DNA from: CAZHVS01 sp964536015
Lineage (GTDB): Bacteria > Bacteroidota > Ignavibacteria > Ignavibacteriales > Ignavibacteriaceae
DNA: 64,000 nt
NCBI GenBank assembly: GCA_964536015.1
Contig: CAZHVS010000001.1
Coordinates: forward strand, 1-64,000
Direction of reading: 5' to 3'
Below, piece after piece: positions 9,518-18,135 of this stretch. The notes under the pieces are model-generated. The model saw only the letters and a program-made list of their open reading frames with translations, made no database searches and was not told the DNA's origin. Numbering within the stretch: position 1 is the first letter of the stretch; each line of letters starts with the position of its first letter. A program made the translations under genes and the position numbers.

Positions 9518-9578
9518 TTTTAGAAAATCCTTATGTTTAATCAGATAAAATAATCCGTTTATAAATTTATAAGGCTAT

Positions 9579-10421
9579 ATGATTAGAAAAATAATTACTA
9601 TAGATGAAGAAAAATGCAATGGCTGTGGAGATTGCGTTCCAAACTGTGCAGAAGGAGCTTTACAAATAATTGATGGTAAGGCTAGATTGATAAGTGATCT
9701 TTTTTGTGATGGATTGGGTGCTTGCATTGGTATTTGTCCGCAAAACGCAATTTCTATTTGTGAAAGAGAAGCCGAACCTTATGATGAAAGAAAAGTTATG
9801 GATTACATCGTTAAAGGTGGAAATAATGTGATCAAAGCTCATCTCAAACATCTTAAGGAACATAAAGAAATCGGTTTTTTGCAAATAGCTTTTTCATATC
9901 TTAAAGAAAAAGGTATTGATATTACCTTAGATGAATTGCAGGATAACGCAAAACAGCATTCTGGTTGTCTCGGAAGCAAAACTATTTCATCAAGTAAATT
10001 CAAAATATCGGGAGAAGAAGAATACGGTAAAAGAATTTCTCATTTAACGCAGTGGCCAATTCAATTACATCTTATTTCGCCATCAGCAAATTACTACAAA
10101 AATTCAGATTTGTTGTTAGCTGCAGATTGTTGTGCTTTTTCATATGGAGATTTTCATAAAGATTTTATGAAAGGGAAGAGTATAGCAATTGCGTGTCCTA
10201 AACTTGATACGAATAAACAAGTTTATCTTGAAAAACTTATAACATTGATAAATGCTGCAAATATTAGATCCATTAGTGTAGTAATTATGGAAGTGCCTTG
10301 CTGCGGTGGCTTACTTCAGTTAGCTCAACAGGCTAATGAATTTGCAGAACGACAAGTGCAGATAAAAGTAATTGTGATAGGAATTAATGGAGAAATAAAA
10401 CGAGAAATGACCATTAACTAA
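9579..10421 (+). CDS. 4Fe-4S binding protein with ferredoxin domain and Cys-pair motifs
   Basis: A 280-residue cytoplasmic protein of a family common in anaerobes. Residues 1-65 form a ferredoxin domain: the first motif is C-x2-C-x2-C-x3-C (CNGCGDCVPNC), and the second is C-x5-C-x3-C (CDGLGACIGIC), where leucine stands in place of one cysteine. The rest carries more paired cysteines, AADCCAFSYGDF, IACPKLD and VPCCGGLLQL, that could bind another metal. The ATG follows AAGG. It is divergent from the TetR gene across the operator region and converges with rtcB, 1 bp apart. Electron transfer is likely, but the partner is unknown. Confidence 0.8.
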   Translation: MIRKIITIDEEKCNGCGDCVPNCAEGALQIIDGKARLISDLFCDGLGACIGICPQNAISICEREAEPYDERKVMDYIVKGGNNVIKAHLKHLKEHKEIGFLQIAFSYLKEKGIDITLDELQDNAKQHSGCLGSKTISSSKFKISGEEEYGKRISHLTQWPIQLHLISPSANYYKNSDLLLAADCCAFSYGDFHKDFMKGKSIAIACPKLDTNKQVYLEKLITLINAANIRSISVVIMEVPCCGGLLQLAQQANEFAERQVQIKVIVIGINGEIKREMTIN

Positions 10422-10422
10422 T

Positions 10423-11874
10423 TCATCCTTTAATTACACCAATTGGTTTTAATCTTGCCACTTTTGGTGAGATCCCAGCGTTATGCATAACTTCAACAAC
10501 ATCTGATACATCTTTGTAAGCAGAGGGCATTTCTTCGGCAATGGTTGATTTTTCATTTGACTGAATTATTATTCCAATATCATTTAATTCTTTTATTAGA
10601 TTCCTACCTTTCGCTTCTTTTAACGCCTGGTTTCTACTTTGCAGTCGTCCTGCACCGTGACATGAACTTCCAAAGGTTTCCATCATCGCATTTTTACTTC
10701 CACAACAAATAAATGAGTGTCTTCCCATATCACCAGGAATTAATACTGGTTGTCCAACATCATTAAACTTAGGTGGAATAAATTCATTATCAGAAGAAAA
10801 AGCTCTTGTTGCACCTTTTCTGTGGACACAAAGCGTTCTCATTTTTCCATCAATTTCATGTTCTTCAATTTTAGCAATATTATGACTTATATCATAAAGT
10901 AATTGAAAATCAATTGAGGCAGTAGAAGAAGAAAATATTTTAATAAAGTTTTTTCTGACAATATCCATAATTATTTGCCGGTTATTCCAGGCAAAATTTG
11001 CGGCACAATTCATTGCAGAAAAATAATTTCTTCCTTCATCTGATTTTATTGGGGCGCAGGTTAATTGCTTATCCGGTAAAATAAACCCAAATTTTTTTTC
11101 ATTCTTTATCAGGAGTTTTAAATAATCATCACAAATTTGATAACCAAATCCTCTCGAACCGGTATGAATCATTACAACTATTTGATTTAGAAATAAGCCA
11201 AATACTTCTGCTGATTTTTCATCATAAATTTTATCTACAACATCTATCTCTAAAAAATGATTGCCTGAACCCAGAGTACCAAGCTGATCAAGTCCACGTT
11301 CAATTGCTCTTTCACTTACCGCATCTGGATTTGCATTTCGTAGGCATCCATTTTCTTCTGTATGAAGTAAATCATTTTCATTGCCAAAACCATTTTCAAC
11401 TGCCCACTTTGAACCTTTAGTGGTCAGATTATTTAACTCTTTTTTTGTGAGTTTCTTAATAGCTCCATGAGCTCCGACTCCTGTCGGAACTGCTTTAAAA
11501 AGTGTTGAAATGAGTTTTTCAATTTTATTTTTTACATCAGTTAATTTTAATGAAGTAGTGGCAATACGTATTCCACAATTTATATCATAACCCACTCCGC
11601 CGGGTGAGATTACACCATTATTTATATCTGTAGCTGCCACTCCTCCGATAGGAAATCCATAACCCCAATGAATGTCAGGCATTGCAAGACTAAATTTTTG
11701 AATTCCCGGTAAATGTGCGACATTGATTACTTGCTTAAACGCCTCATCTCTGTAAAAGGAATTGTTAATCATTTTCTCAGATATATAAATACGTGCCGGA
11801 ACCAACATATTTCCTGAACGTGGTATTTCATAAAGGTAATCGTGGATCTTATTAAGAATAATTTTGTTGTTCAT
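10423..11874 (-). CDS. rtcB: RNA-splicing ligase RtcB
   Basis: A 483-residue RNA ligase that joins a 2',3'-cyclic phosphate (or 3'-phosphate) end to a 5'-OH using GTP and Mn2+, for RNA repair or healing. Characteristic segments are MPDIHWGYGFPIGGVAA, GGVGYDINCGIR with the metal-binding Cys, LGSGNHFLEI, MIHTGSRGFG and the late GSSCHGAGR with the guanylylated-histidine region. The length matches the bacterial family. Archease lies 9 bp upstream in the same direction, so the enzyme and its activator are co-transcribed. Confidence 0.95.
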   Translation of the reverse strand: MNNKIILNKIHDYLYEIPRSGNMLVPARIYISEKMINNSFYRDEAFKQVINVAHLPGIQKFSLAMPDIHWGYGFPIGGVAATDINNGVISPGGVGYDINCGIRIATTSLKLTDVKNKIEKLISTLFKAVPTGVGAHGAIKKLTKKELNNLTTKGSKWAVENGFGNENDLLHTEENGCLRNANPDAVSERAIERGLDQLGTLGSGNHFLEIDVVDKIYDEKSAEVFGLFLNQIVVMIHTGSRGFGYQICDDYLKLLIKNEKKFGFILPDKQLTCAPIKSDEGRNYFSAMNCAANFAWNNRQIIMDIVRKNFIKIFSSSTASIDFQLLYDISHNIAKIEEHEIDGKMRTLCVHRKGATRAFSSDNEFIPPKFNDVGQPVLIPGDMGRHSFICCGSKNAMMETFGSSCHGAGRLQSRNQALKEAKGRNLIKELNDIGIIIQSNEKSTIAEEMPSAYKDVSDVVEVMHNAGISPKVARLKPIGVIKG

Positions 11875-11883
11875 TTGAATTTT

Positions 11884-12315
11884 CTAAACATCTAAAGTAA
11901 TGATGACTGAATATCCTGCATTTTTATTTTTTATTTTTAGCTTATGGAATGTTATTGCCTTAATTTCTTTTTTGAATTGGTGAATAGCAGGATTAAAAAT
12001 TTCAAACTGAATATCAGAAGATAAAATTATTTTATCTTGTGATGATTTAATAAAAATGGAATTTATGTTGTTAATTACTTTGTTTTTCATGATTATTAAA
12101 TGATTGATTTCACTTAGAAAATTGACCAGCGCTTCTTCCATTGAGTTGGCAGTTACCTTGATATCAGAATTTAATAAATGAGTACTTTTTCCACTAATAG
12201 AAATTTCTTTTAATGCTAAGGCAGAATTGGCAAATAATTCTTCAAGAGTATTTGTTTGTACTCGAATTGCTATATCAGCAGTATGATCTAATAATTTAAA
12301 ATTACTTTTCTTCAT
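11884..12315 (-). CDS. Archease, RtcB activator
   Basis: A 143-residue protein with the archease opening FKLLDHTADIAIRV and the usual alternating alpha/beta length of about 140 residues; the metal-binding acidic residues Asp in DHTAD and the C-terminal LDV are in place. Archease speeds RtcB guanylylation and allows multiple turnover. It is placed directly upstream of rtcB, which confirms the pairing. It is divergent from the EamA gene. Confidence 0.9.
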   Translation of the reverse strand: MKKSNFKLLDHTADIAIRVQTNTLEELFANSALALKEISISGKSTHLLNSDIKVTANSMEEALVNFLSEINHLIIMKNKVINNINSIFIKSSQDKIILSSDIQFEIFNPAIHQFKKEIKAITFHKLKIKNKNAGYSVIITLDV

Positions 12316-12382
12316 AATTTTTTCTAACTCAACTTAAAGTTATAAATTAATATTGTCAATTAAATTTTATATAAGAGTAGAA

Positions 12383-13222
12383 ATGAAAGAAAATAAAAAG
12401 GGTTTGATAGCTGTATTTATTGCCGCAGTATTATGGAGCACAGGAGGTTTATTCATAAAATTAATTAGCTTAAATTCTATTCAATTATCATTTTTTCGCT
12501 CACTGCTATCTGCTTTAACAATTCTTTTTCTTTTTAAAAAAAATGCTGTAAAACTCAACTCTGGAACTCTTATAAATGCATTTTTTTATTCAGCAGTTCT
12601 AATTTTATTTGTCATTGCTGCTAAAACCACAACAGTTGCAAATGCAATCTTTCTTCAGTATACTGCACCAATTTATGTGTTGATATTCGAACCACTGGTT
12701 TTAAAAACTAAATTTGAAAATAAAAATTTAATAACAATAATAATTTGTTTCATAGGTATGGTGCTTTTCTTTATGGGGAAGTTATCAACTGGAGATGTTA
12801 CGGGAAATATTATAGCATTATTATCAGGTTTGGCTTTATCATTTTTTCTTATTGGGATGAAAAAGAATAAACCAGAATATCAATTTGCAACAATATTTTA
12901 TGGGAATCTTTTCATTACTCTGATCTGCACAATCTCAATTTTCGATATCCAATCTTTGCACTGGAAAGATTTAATAATGGTTTCTTACCTGGGAATATTT
13001 CAGATTGGATTAGCATATGCAATCTTTAGTTACGGGTTGAAGAAAATAAATGCAATCGAAGCTTCTTTAGTTGCAATGATTGAACCAGTTTTAAATCCAG
13101 TTTGGACATATTTAGGATATGGAGAAGTCCCTTCTGGTTTTGCAATCATTGGTGGAATAGTTATTTTATTTGCAATTCTTCTTAGAACAATTGTTTTTGA
13201 AAAAAATAAATTAAGGACTTAA
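12383..13222 (+). CDS. EamA-family (DMT) transporter
   Basis: About 279 residues with ten predicted membrane helices in two EamA halves; the first half opens with LIAVFIAAVLWSTGGLFIK and the second ends with the EPVLNPVWTYLGYGE stretch typical of RhaT/EamA exporters. The open frame reaches a TTG at 12353, but the ATG at 12383 begins a normal charged N-terminus and is preferred. The substrate is unknown; related proteins export amino acids or metabolites. Its end overlaps the end of the convergent pdxH gene by 12 bp. Confidence 0.85.
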   Translation: MKENKKGLIAVFIAAVLWSTGGLFIKLISLNSIQLSFFRSLLSALTILFLFKKNAVKLNSGTLINAFFYSAVLILFVIAAKTTTVANAIFLQYTAPIYVLIFEPLVLKTKFENKNLITIIICFIGMVLFFMGKLSTGDVTGNIIALLSGLALSFFLIGMKKNKPEYQFATIFYGNLFITLICTISIFDIQSLHWKDLIMVSYLGIFQIGLAYAIFSYGLKKINAIEASLVAMIEPVLNPVWTYLGYGEVPSGFAIIGGIVILFAILLRTIVFEKNKLRT

Positions 13223-13846
13223 ACGGAATATTTTCCATTTACTATTTTTTTTTGAAAAGACAATTCTATCGTGAAGCCTGTTTTTCCTTCCTTGCCAGAA
13301 CTCAAATTCAAAAGGAAAAATTTTATATCCCCCCCAATCTTCTGGAAGCGTAACAACATCATTATTTTTTTTAAATCGTTCAAATTTATTTTCTAAAAAT
13401 TGTCTGTTAGGAATTATTTCACTTTGTTGCGAAATTATTGCTGCAATACGACTATCTAAAGGTCTTGTTTCAAAATAATCCCTTGATTTATTCCGACTTA
13501 TTTTTTTTATTTTTCCACTAATGCGTATTTGTCTTTCAAATTCTTTCCAGAAAAAAATTACAGATACATTCGGATTAGCTTCAATATCTTTTCCTTTTTT
13601 GCTTTTATAATTAGAAAAAAAAGTTAATCCTGTTTTATCAAAATCTTTGAGAAGTACGGTTCTTACTGAAGGTATTCCCGCTTTATTCGCTGTTGCAAGT
13701 ATCATCGCGTTTGGTTCATTAATTTTTGCTGCAATAGCTTTCTGCAACCATCCTTTAAATAACAAAAATGGATTTCGGGGGAGACTATTTTCATCAAGGC
13801 TATTAAGAGTATATTCTTTTCGTAATATTCTGAATACTTTTTTCAT
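13211..13846 (-). CDS. pdxH: Pyridoxamine 5'-phosphate oxidase
   Basis: About 211 residues, a normal length for PdxH, which oxidises pyridoxine or pyridoxamine 5'-phosphate to pyridoxal phosphate with FMN. Evidence is the FMN-binding RTVLLKDFDKTGLTFFSNY, SKKGKDIEANP, the substrate-binding FFWKEFERQIRISG and the C-terminal FWQGRKNRLHDRI. The open frame runs on to 14089, but that upstream part overlaps the start of the oxoglutarate gene on the other strand and has no PdxH similarity, so the ATG at 13846 (MKKVFRI) is chosen. It is divergent from the oxoglutarate dehydrogenase gene. Confidence 0.93.
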   Translation of the reverse strand: MKKVFRILRKEYTLNSLDENSLPRNPFLLFKGWLQKAIAAKINEPNAMILATANKAGIPSVRTVLLKDFDKTGLTFFSNYKSKKGKDIEANPNVSVIFFWKEFERQIRISGKIKKISRNKSRDYFETRPLDSRIAAIISQQSEIIPNRQFLENKFERFKKNNDVVTLPEDWGGYKIFPFEFEFWQGRKNRLHDRIVFSKKNSKWKIFRLSP

Positions 13847-13879
13847 AATGTTTCTGAACTTTTCTTGTAATATAATTTG

Positions 13880-13908
13880 TTTACAATTGAAACAACAATC
13901 GCTAAATA
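13880..13908 (+). promoter_or_regulatory. Candidate promoter for the oxoglutarate dehydrogenase gene
   Basis: TTTACA (13880-13885) and TAAATA (13903-13908) are separated by 17 bp, and the -10-like box lies 14 bp before the ATG. The match is moderate in very AT-rich DNA. Confidence 0.35.
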
Positions 13909-13922
13909 AAAATTCAAGTTTT

Positions 13923-16900
13923 ATGAAAAAACAAAAGCTCTCTAAAGAGCAAAAAGCAGAAATTGATAAATATGGTTCAAACACATGGTTTGTGGAATCT
14001 TTGTATGAGCAGTTTATTGAAAACCCAAATTCTGTGCCTGTACAATGGAAAGAGTTATTTAGTAATTCACAAATAATTTCTGAATCCATAAAAAACGATC
14101 AAGAAAAAATAGATTATTCCCGCATCGAAGGAGATGAATTTAAGTTGATTTCTGGAAGTGCAACAAGAATACTTGAGAATATGCAAGCAAGTCTTTCTAT
14201 TCCAACAGCAACCTCTCTCAGAGCTATCCCGATGAAAGTTCTTGAAGAAAACAGGTTGATAATTAATGATTATGTAAAAAGAAACCTGCAAATAAAAATA
14301 TCATTTACACATATTATTGCTTTTGCAATTGTTACTGCATTAAAAAGATATCCTGTAATGAATTCGGCATATGCAGAAAAAGACAGCAAGTCTTTTATAG
14401 TAAGAAGAAAAAATATTAACCTTGGAATTGCAATTGATATTTTGAAAAAAGATGGTTCAAGATCGCTCCTTGTTCCAAATATAAAATCAGCGAATGAAAA
14501 ATCATTCATAGATTTTGTGTTGGCATATGATGATATTGTTAATCGTTCTCGTACCGGCCAAATAAATCCCGACGAATTTATAGGCACAACAATTTCTCTT
14601 ACTAACCCGGGAACAATAGGAACTAATGCATCAATGCCAAGATTAATGATAGGACAGGGGGTGATTATAGCTATTGGTGCTGTACAATATCCGGTTGAGT
14701 TTAGAGCTATGTCAAAAGAATTGATTGCAAATCTAGGCATAAGCAAAGTCATTAATATATCTTCTACTTATGATCATCGAATTATTCAAGGTGCAGAATC
14801 TGGTTTATTTCTAAAAGAAATTGATGAGCTGTTAACCGGTAATAATAATTTTTATGAAAAGATTTTTAATGATCTAAAAATCCCTTTACAACCAGTAAAA
14901 TGTATGAATGATCAAAACAATTCTTATTTGACCACTTCAAATTTATCAGATGAATTTGAAAAACAGGCAAGAGTTATTCAGTTGATTAACACCTATAGAG
15001 TAAGAGGTCACCTTGTAGCTGATATTAATCCTCTTGGTTCAGTCTCTACATATCATAAAGAACTTGATATTGAATTTCATAAATTAAGCATCTGGGATTT
15101 GGATAGAAATTTTATTACAGGTGGATTTAGTGGATTGAAAACTTCTTCATTAAGAAATATTCTTGAAATCCTGAAGAGGACATATTGTGATAAAATCGGG
15201 GTTGAATATATGCATATTCAAAACCCTGATGAAAAAAAATGGCTTCAGGATAATATGGAACCTGTTGGAAATAGAACTTATTTCAATAATGAAACTCGTC
15301 TTGAAATTCTTAATAAACTTATTAAAGCAGAAGGATTTGAACATTTTATTCATACAAATTTTTTAGGTCATAAAAGGTTTTCGCTTGAAGGTTCGGAAAC
15401 TTTAATTCCTTTACTTAATTATTTATTTACTATCGCAATAAAAAATTCTGTAAAGGAAATTATACTTGGAATGGCTCATCGAGGGAGGTTAAATCTTCTT
15501 GCGAATTTGATGGGAAAAAGTTATGATGAAATATTTTCTGAGTTTGAAGATTTGTATGATCCTGATTCTGCCCAAGGTTCTGGTGATGTTAAATATCACC
15601 TTGGTGTTTCAGGAGAGTTTAAATTAAAATCTGGTGAAGTGATTGGTTTAACTTTAGCTTCTAATCCAAGCCATCTAGAATTTGTAAATCCAGTAGTTGA
15701 AGGAATTGTCAGAGCTAAACAAACAAGAAAAAATGATGTGAACAGAAAACAGATAATTCCTGTTTTAATTCACGGTGATTCAGCTTTCGCAGGGCAGGGA
15801 ATAGTAACAGAAACTTTAAATCTATCTCAACTTGAAGGTTATAAAACAGGTGGGACGATTCATATAATTATTAATAATCAGATTGGATTTACTACTACTC
15901 CTGACGAAGCTCGCTCCACAATCTATGCAACAGATGTTGCTAAAATGGTTCAGGCACCAATTTTTCATATAAACGGAGACGATCCTGAAGCTGCAATCTG
16001 GGTTACTCAATTAGCATTTGATTATCGTCAGAGGTTTCATAAAGATATTGTTATTGATTTGATAGGGTACAGAAGACATGGACATAATGAAGGAGATGAA
16101 CCAGGTTTTACTCAACCTTTGATGTATGAAAAAATCAAAAATCATCCTTCAGTACTTGAAATTTATTCTAAAAAATTATTTGATGAAAATCTTATAACTG
16201 ATAAGGAGTTTGAGCAAATAAAAAATTCTTTTGAAAACAGGTTAAATCTTGTCCTGAACAAAGTAAAGAAAAAGAAATATGAATTCAAATCAAGCATTCC
16301 GCTTTCAGTTCCAGTAAGAAAATTATCCAGTGGAAAATCATCATCTAAAAGAGTTGATGAAAAAATTATTAATGAAATCGCTTCTAGCCTTGCTGATTTA
16401 CCCTTTAGTTTTAATATTCATTCTAAATTGAAAAAGTTGTTAGAAAAAAGAAGACAATTTGCAGAGAATAAAACTAACGCTGATTGGGCATTGGCGGAAC
16501 ATATTGCTTTTGGTACGCTGCTTAGAGAAGGAATTCCAGTAAGACTAAGCGGACAGGATAGTGTCCGTGGTACTTTTAGTCAACGACATCTTGCATTTAC
16601 AGATACTTTAACAGGAAAAGAATATATTCCTTTAAATAACATCTCTTCGAATCAGGCAAAAATAGAAGCTGTGGATAGCTTACTTTCCGAAGCTGCAGTA
16701 CTTGGTTTTGAATTCGGATATTCAATCTCAGATCCATTAACACTGGTTATTTGGGAGGCACAATTTGGTGATTTTGCAAATGGAGCTCAGGTTATAATTG
16801 ATAATTTTCTCGTTGCTTCAAAAGAAAAATGGAAAATTCCAAGCAACCTTGTTTTGCTTCTTCCTCATGGATATGAAGGACAGGGTCCGGAACACTCAAG

Positions 16901-17507
16901 TGCCAGAATAGAAAGATTTTTAGTTCTTTCGGCACAAGAAAATATTGAAATTGCATATCCTTCTACGCCTGCACAGTATTTTAATTTATTACGAAGACAA
17001 ATTTATAAAGGTTTTCAGAGACCACTAATTGTAATGACACCTAAAAGTATGCTACGTTTACATGAAGCAGTTTCCTCAAAAAAAGATTTTTTAGATGGAA
17101 AGTTTAAAGAATTTATTGATGATGAAGAAATTGGGAAACCTGGTGAGATTAAAAAGATTATTTTAACTTCGGGCAAGGTATTTTATGAATTAAAATCTTA
17201 TAAGAAGAAGAATTTAATAACTGATACTGCAATTATAAGGATTGAACAATTCTATCCGTTTGATGAAATGAATTTAAAACAGATTATAGAAAAATATAAC
17301 AAAGTTGAAAAAATTGTGTGGACACAGGAAGAGCCTGAAAATATGGGTGCGTGGGGATTTCTAAACAACAAATTAAAAAAATTAATACAACCCTCTCAGA
17401 AATTATTTTATAGTGGAAGACCTGAAAGTGCCAGTCCTGCTCCTGGTTCAGCAAGAGCAACTTTGCTACAACAGCAGGATTTAATTCAAAATGCATTTTT
17501 ATTATAA
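13923..17507 (+). CDS. kgd: Fused 2-oxoglutarate dehydrogenase E2-E1 (KGD/OdhA-like)
   Basis: A 1194-residue enzyme combining succinyltransferase (E2) and thiamine-diphosphate 2-oxoglutarate dehydrogenase/decarboxylase (E1) domains, for the TCA step from 2-oxoglutarate to succinyl-CoA. Residues about 15-45 form the OGDH N-terminal helix (NTWFVESLYEQFIENP). Residues about 95-320 are an E2 catalytic domain with MPRLMIGQGVIIAIGAV and the catalytic DHR motif (STYDHRIIQGAESG, about residue 283). E1 follows: GMAHRGRLNLLANL (about 517), HINGDDPEAAIW (about 684), YRRHGHNEGDEP. There is no lipoyl domain, so a separate lipoylated partner is needed. The plan matches mycobacterial KGD. The open frame begins at 13647, but the ATG at 13923 is the true start because the upstream part covers pdxH. 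Confidence 0.93.
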   Translation: MKKQKLSKEQKAEIDKYGSNTWFVESLYEQFIENPNSVPVQWKELFSNSQIISESIKNDQEKIDYSRIEGDEFKLISGSATRILENMQASLSIPTATSLRAIPMKVLEENRLIINDYVKRNLQIKISFTHIIAFAIVTALKRYPVMNSAYAEKDSKSFIVRRKNINLGIAIDILKKDGSRSLLVPNIKSANEKSFIDFVLAYDDIVNRSRTGQINPDEFIGTTISLTNPGTIGTNASMPRLMIGQGVIIAIGAVQYPVEFRAMSKELIANLGISKVINISSTYDHRIIQGAESGLFLKEIDELLTGNNNFYEKIFNDLKIPLQPVKCMNDQNNSYLTTSNLSDEFEKQARVIQLINTYRVRGHLVADINPLGSVSTYHKELDIEFHKLSIWDLDRNFITGGFSGLKTSSLRNILEILKRTYCDKIGVEYMHIQNPDEKKWLQDNMEPVGNRTYFNNETRLEILNKLIKAEGFEHFIHTNFLGHKRFSLEGSETLIPLLNYLFTIAIKNSVKEIILGMAHRGRLNLLANLMGKSYDEIFSEFEDLYDPDSAQGSGDVKYHLGVSGEFKLKSGEVIGLTLASNPSHLEFVNPVVEGIVRAKQTRKNDVNRKQIIPVLIHGDSAFAGQGIVTETLNLSQLEGYKTGGTIHIIINNQIGFTTTPDEARSTIYATDVAKMVQAPIFHINGDDPEAAIWVTQLAFDYRQRFHKDIVIDLIGYRRHGHNEGDEPGFTQPLMYEKIKNHPSVLEIYSKKLFDENLITDKEFEQIKNSFENRLNLVLNKVKKKKYEFKSSIPLSVPVRKLSSGKSSSKRVDEKIINEIASSLADLPFSFNIHSKLKKLLEKRRQFAENKTNADWALAEHIAFGTLLREGIPVRLSGQDSVRGTFSQRHLAFTDTLTGKEYIPLNNISSNQAKIEAVDSLLSEAAVLGFEFGYSISDPLTLVIWEAQFGDFANGAQVIIDNFLVASKEKWKIPSNLVLLLPHGYEGQGPEHSSARIERFLVLSAQENIEIAYPSTPAQYFNLLRRQIYKGFQRPLIVMTPKSMLRLHEAVSSKKDFLDGKFKEFIDDEEIGKPGEIKKIILTSGKVFYELKSYKKKNLITDTAIIRIEQFYPFDEMNLKQIIEKYNKVEKIVWTQEEPENMGAWGFLNNKLKKLIQPSQKLFYSGRPESASPAPGSARATLLQQQDLIQNAFLL

Positions 17508-17554
17508 ATGATTTGAGAAGAAAAAAAAAACTATTAAATTTGCAATCGAATTTT

Positions 17555-17627
17555 GCGGGTGTAACTCAGTTGGTAGAGTGTTAGCTTCCCAAGCTGAAAG
17601 TCGCGGGTTCGAGTCCCGTCACCCGCT
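17555..17627 (+). tRNA. tRNA-Gly (anticodon CCC)
   Basis: A full cloverleaf can be drawn: acceptor GCGGGTG/CACCCGC, D-stem ACTC/GAGT, anticodon stem TTAGC/GCTGA with loop TTCCCAA, and T-arm GCGGG-TTCGAGT-CCCGT. The discriminator is T as usual for glycine. CCA is not encoded. Confidence 0.93.
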
Positions 17628-17693
17628 CTAAAAAAAATTTGGAAGTAATTAAAAAATACTTCATATTTGAAACCGCTTTTAGAATAATTTTTA

Positions 17694-17771
17694 GGGGGCT
17701 TAGCTCAGTTGGTTTAGAGCATCTGCCTTACAAGCAGAGGGTCGGAGGTTCGACTCCTTCAGCCCCCACCA
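17694..17771 (+). tRNA. tRNA-Val (anticodon TAC)
   Basis: Acceptor GGGGGCT/AGCCCCC, D-stem GCTC/GAGC, anticodon stem TCTGC/GCAGA with loop CTTACAA, and T-arm GGAGG-TTCGACT-CCTTC. Discriminator A and an encoded CCA follow. It lies 66 bp after the tRNA-Gly gene and is probably co-transcribed with it. Confidence 0.95.
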
Positions 17772-17772
17772 G

Positions 17773-17815
17773 AAAAAACCTTGTAAATAGTACATTTACG
17801 GGGTTTTTTGTTTTA
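17773..17815 (+). terminator. Intrinsic terminator after the tRNA pair
   Basis: ACCTTGTAAAT pairs with ATTTACGGGGT around a short loop and is followed by TTTTTTG. It directly follows tRNA-Val. Confidence 0.75.
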
Positions 17816-17862
17816 AATATTTAGTGCTGTGCGATTGAGCATTCTGATTAAGACAACTTTAT

Positions 17863-18135
17863 TTAATTTAAATTTACTCTAATTGCAACGTTACCTCTTT
17901 GATGTCCTTGTTCAACATATTTATGAGCTTCAACAATTTGATCAAAGTTATAAATTCTATCTGTAACAGGATTAATTATTCCAGATTCTACAAGTTCGGT
18001 TATCTTGTTCAATCGATCTGAATTTAGATGAAGGGCTTCATTATCAATTGAAATATATTTTCCGTTTTGTGTTAATGATTTAGAACAAGCTTTTTTCGGT
18101 TCAGAAGTTTTTTCCAACTTTATCTAGTTTAAACT
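17863..18135 (-). pseudogene. C-terminal remnant of a duplicated quinone oxidoreductase/alcohol dehydrogenase gene
   Basis: The 84-residue open frame (17863-18117) repeats the last ~75 residues of the intact dehydrogenase at 19504-20478, with long identical stretches such as CSKSLTQNGKYISID and DRIYNFDQIVEAHKYVEQGH. At the DNA level the match continues a little further upstream (GATaaAGTTGG against GATGCAGTTGG), but a 5-base deletion in the GGAAAAAGAAAAACTTC stretch breaks the frame. It lacks the GroES-like part and the nucleotide-binding fold, so it cannot be a working enzyme. It directly follows panE, which suggests that a tandem duplication of the small redox cluster was followed by deletion. 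Confidence 0.85.

Noticed and set aside
13647..13922. N-terminal extension of the oxoglutarate dehydrogenase frame
   Set aside because: It overlaps pdxH on the other strand, and the protein starts naturally at ATG 13923.
13847..14089. N-terminal extension of the PdxH frame
   Set aside because: It is rich in Cys and Phe, unlike PdxH, and overlaps the oxoglutarate dehydrogenase start.
14270..14752. 160-codon minus-strand ORF inside the oxoglutarate dehydrogenase gene
   Set aside because: It is the shadow of a strongly conserved coding sequence and has no family features.
17639..17824. 61-codon ORF over tRNA-Val
   Set aside because: The peptide is a translation of the tRNA gene (GLEHLPYKQRVGGSTPS), a common false call.
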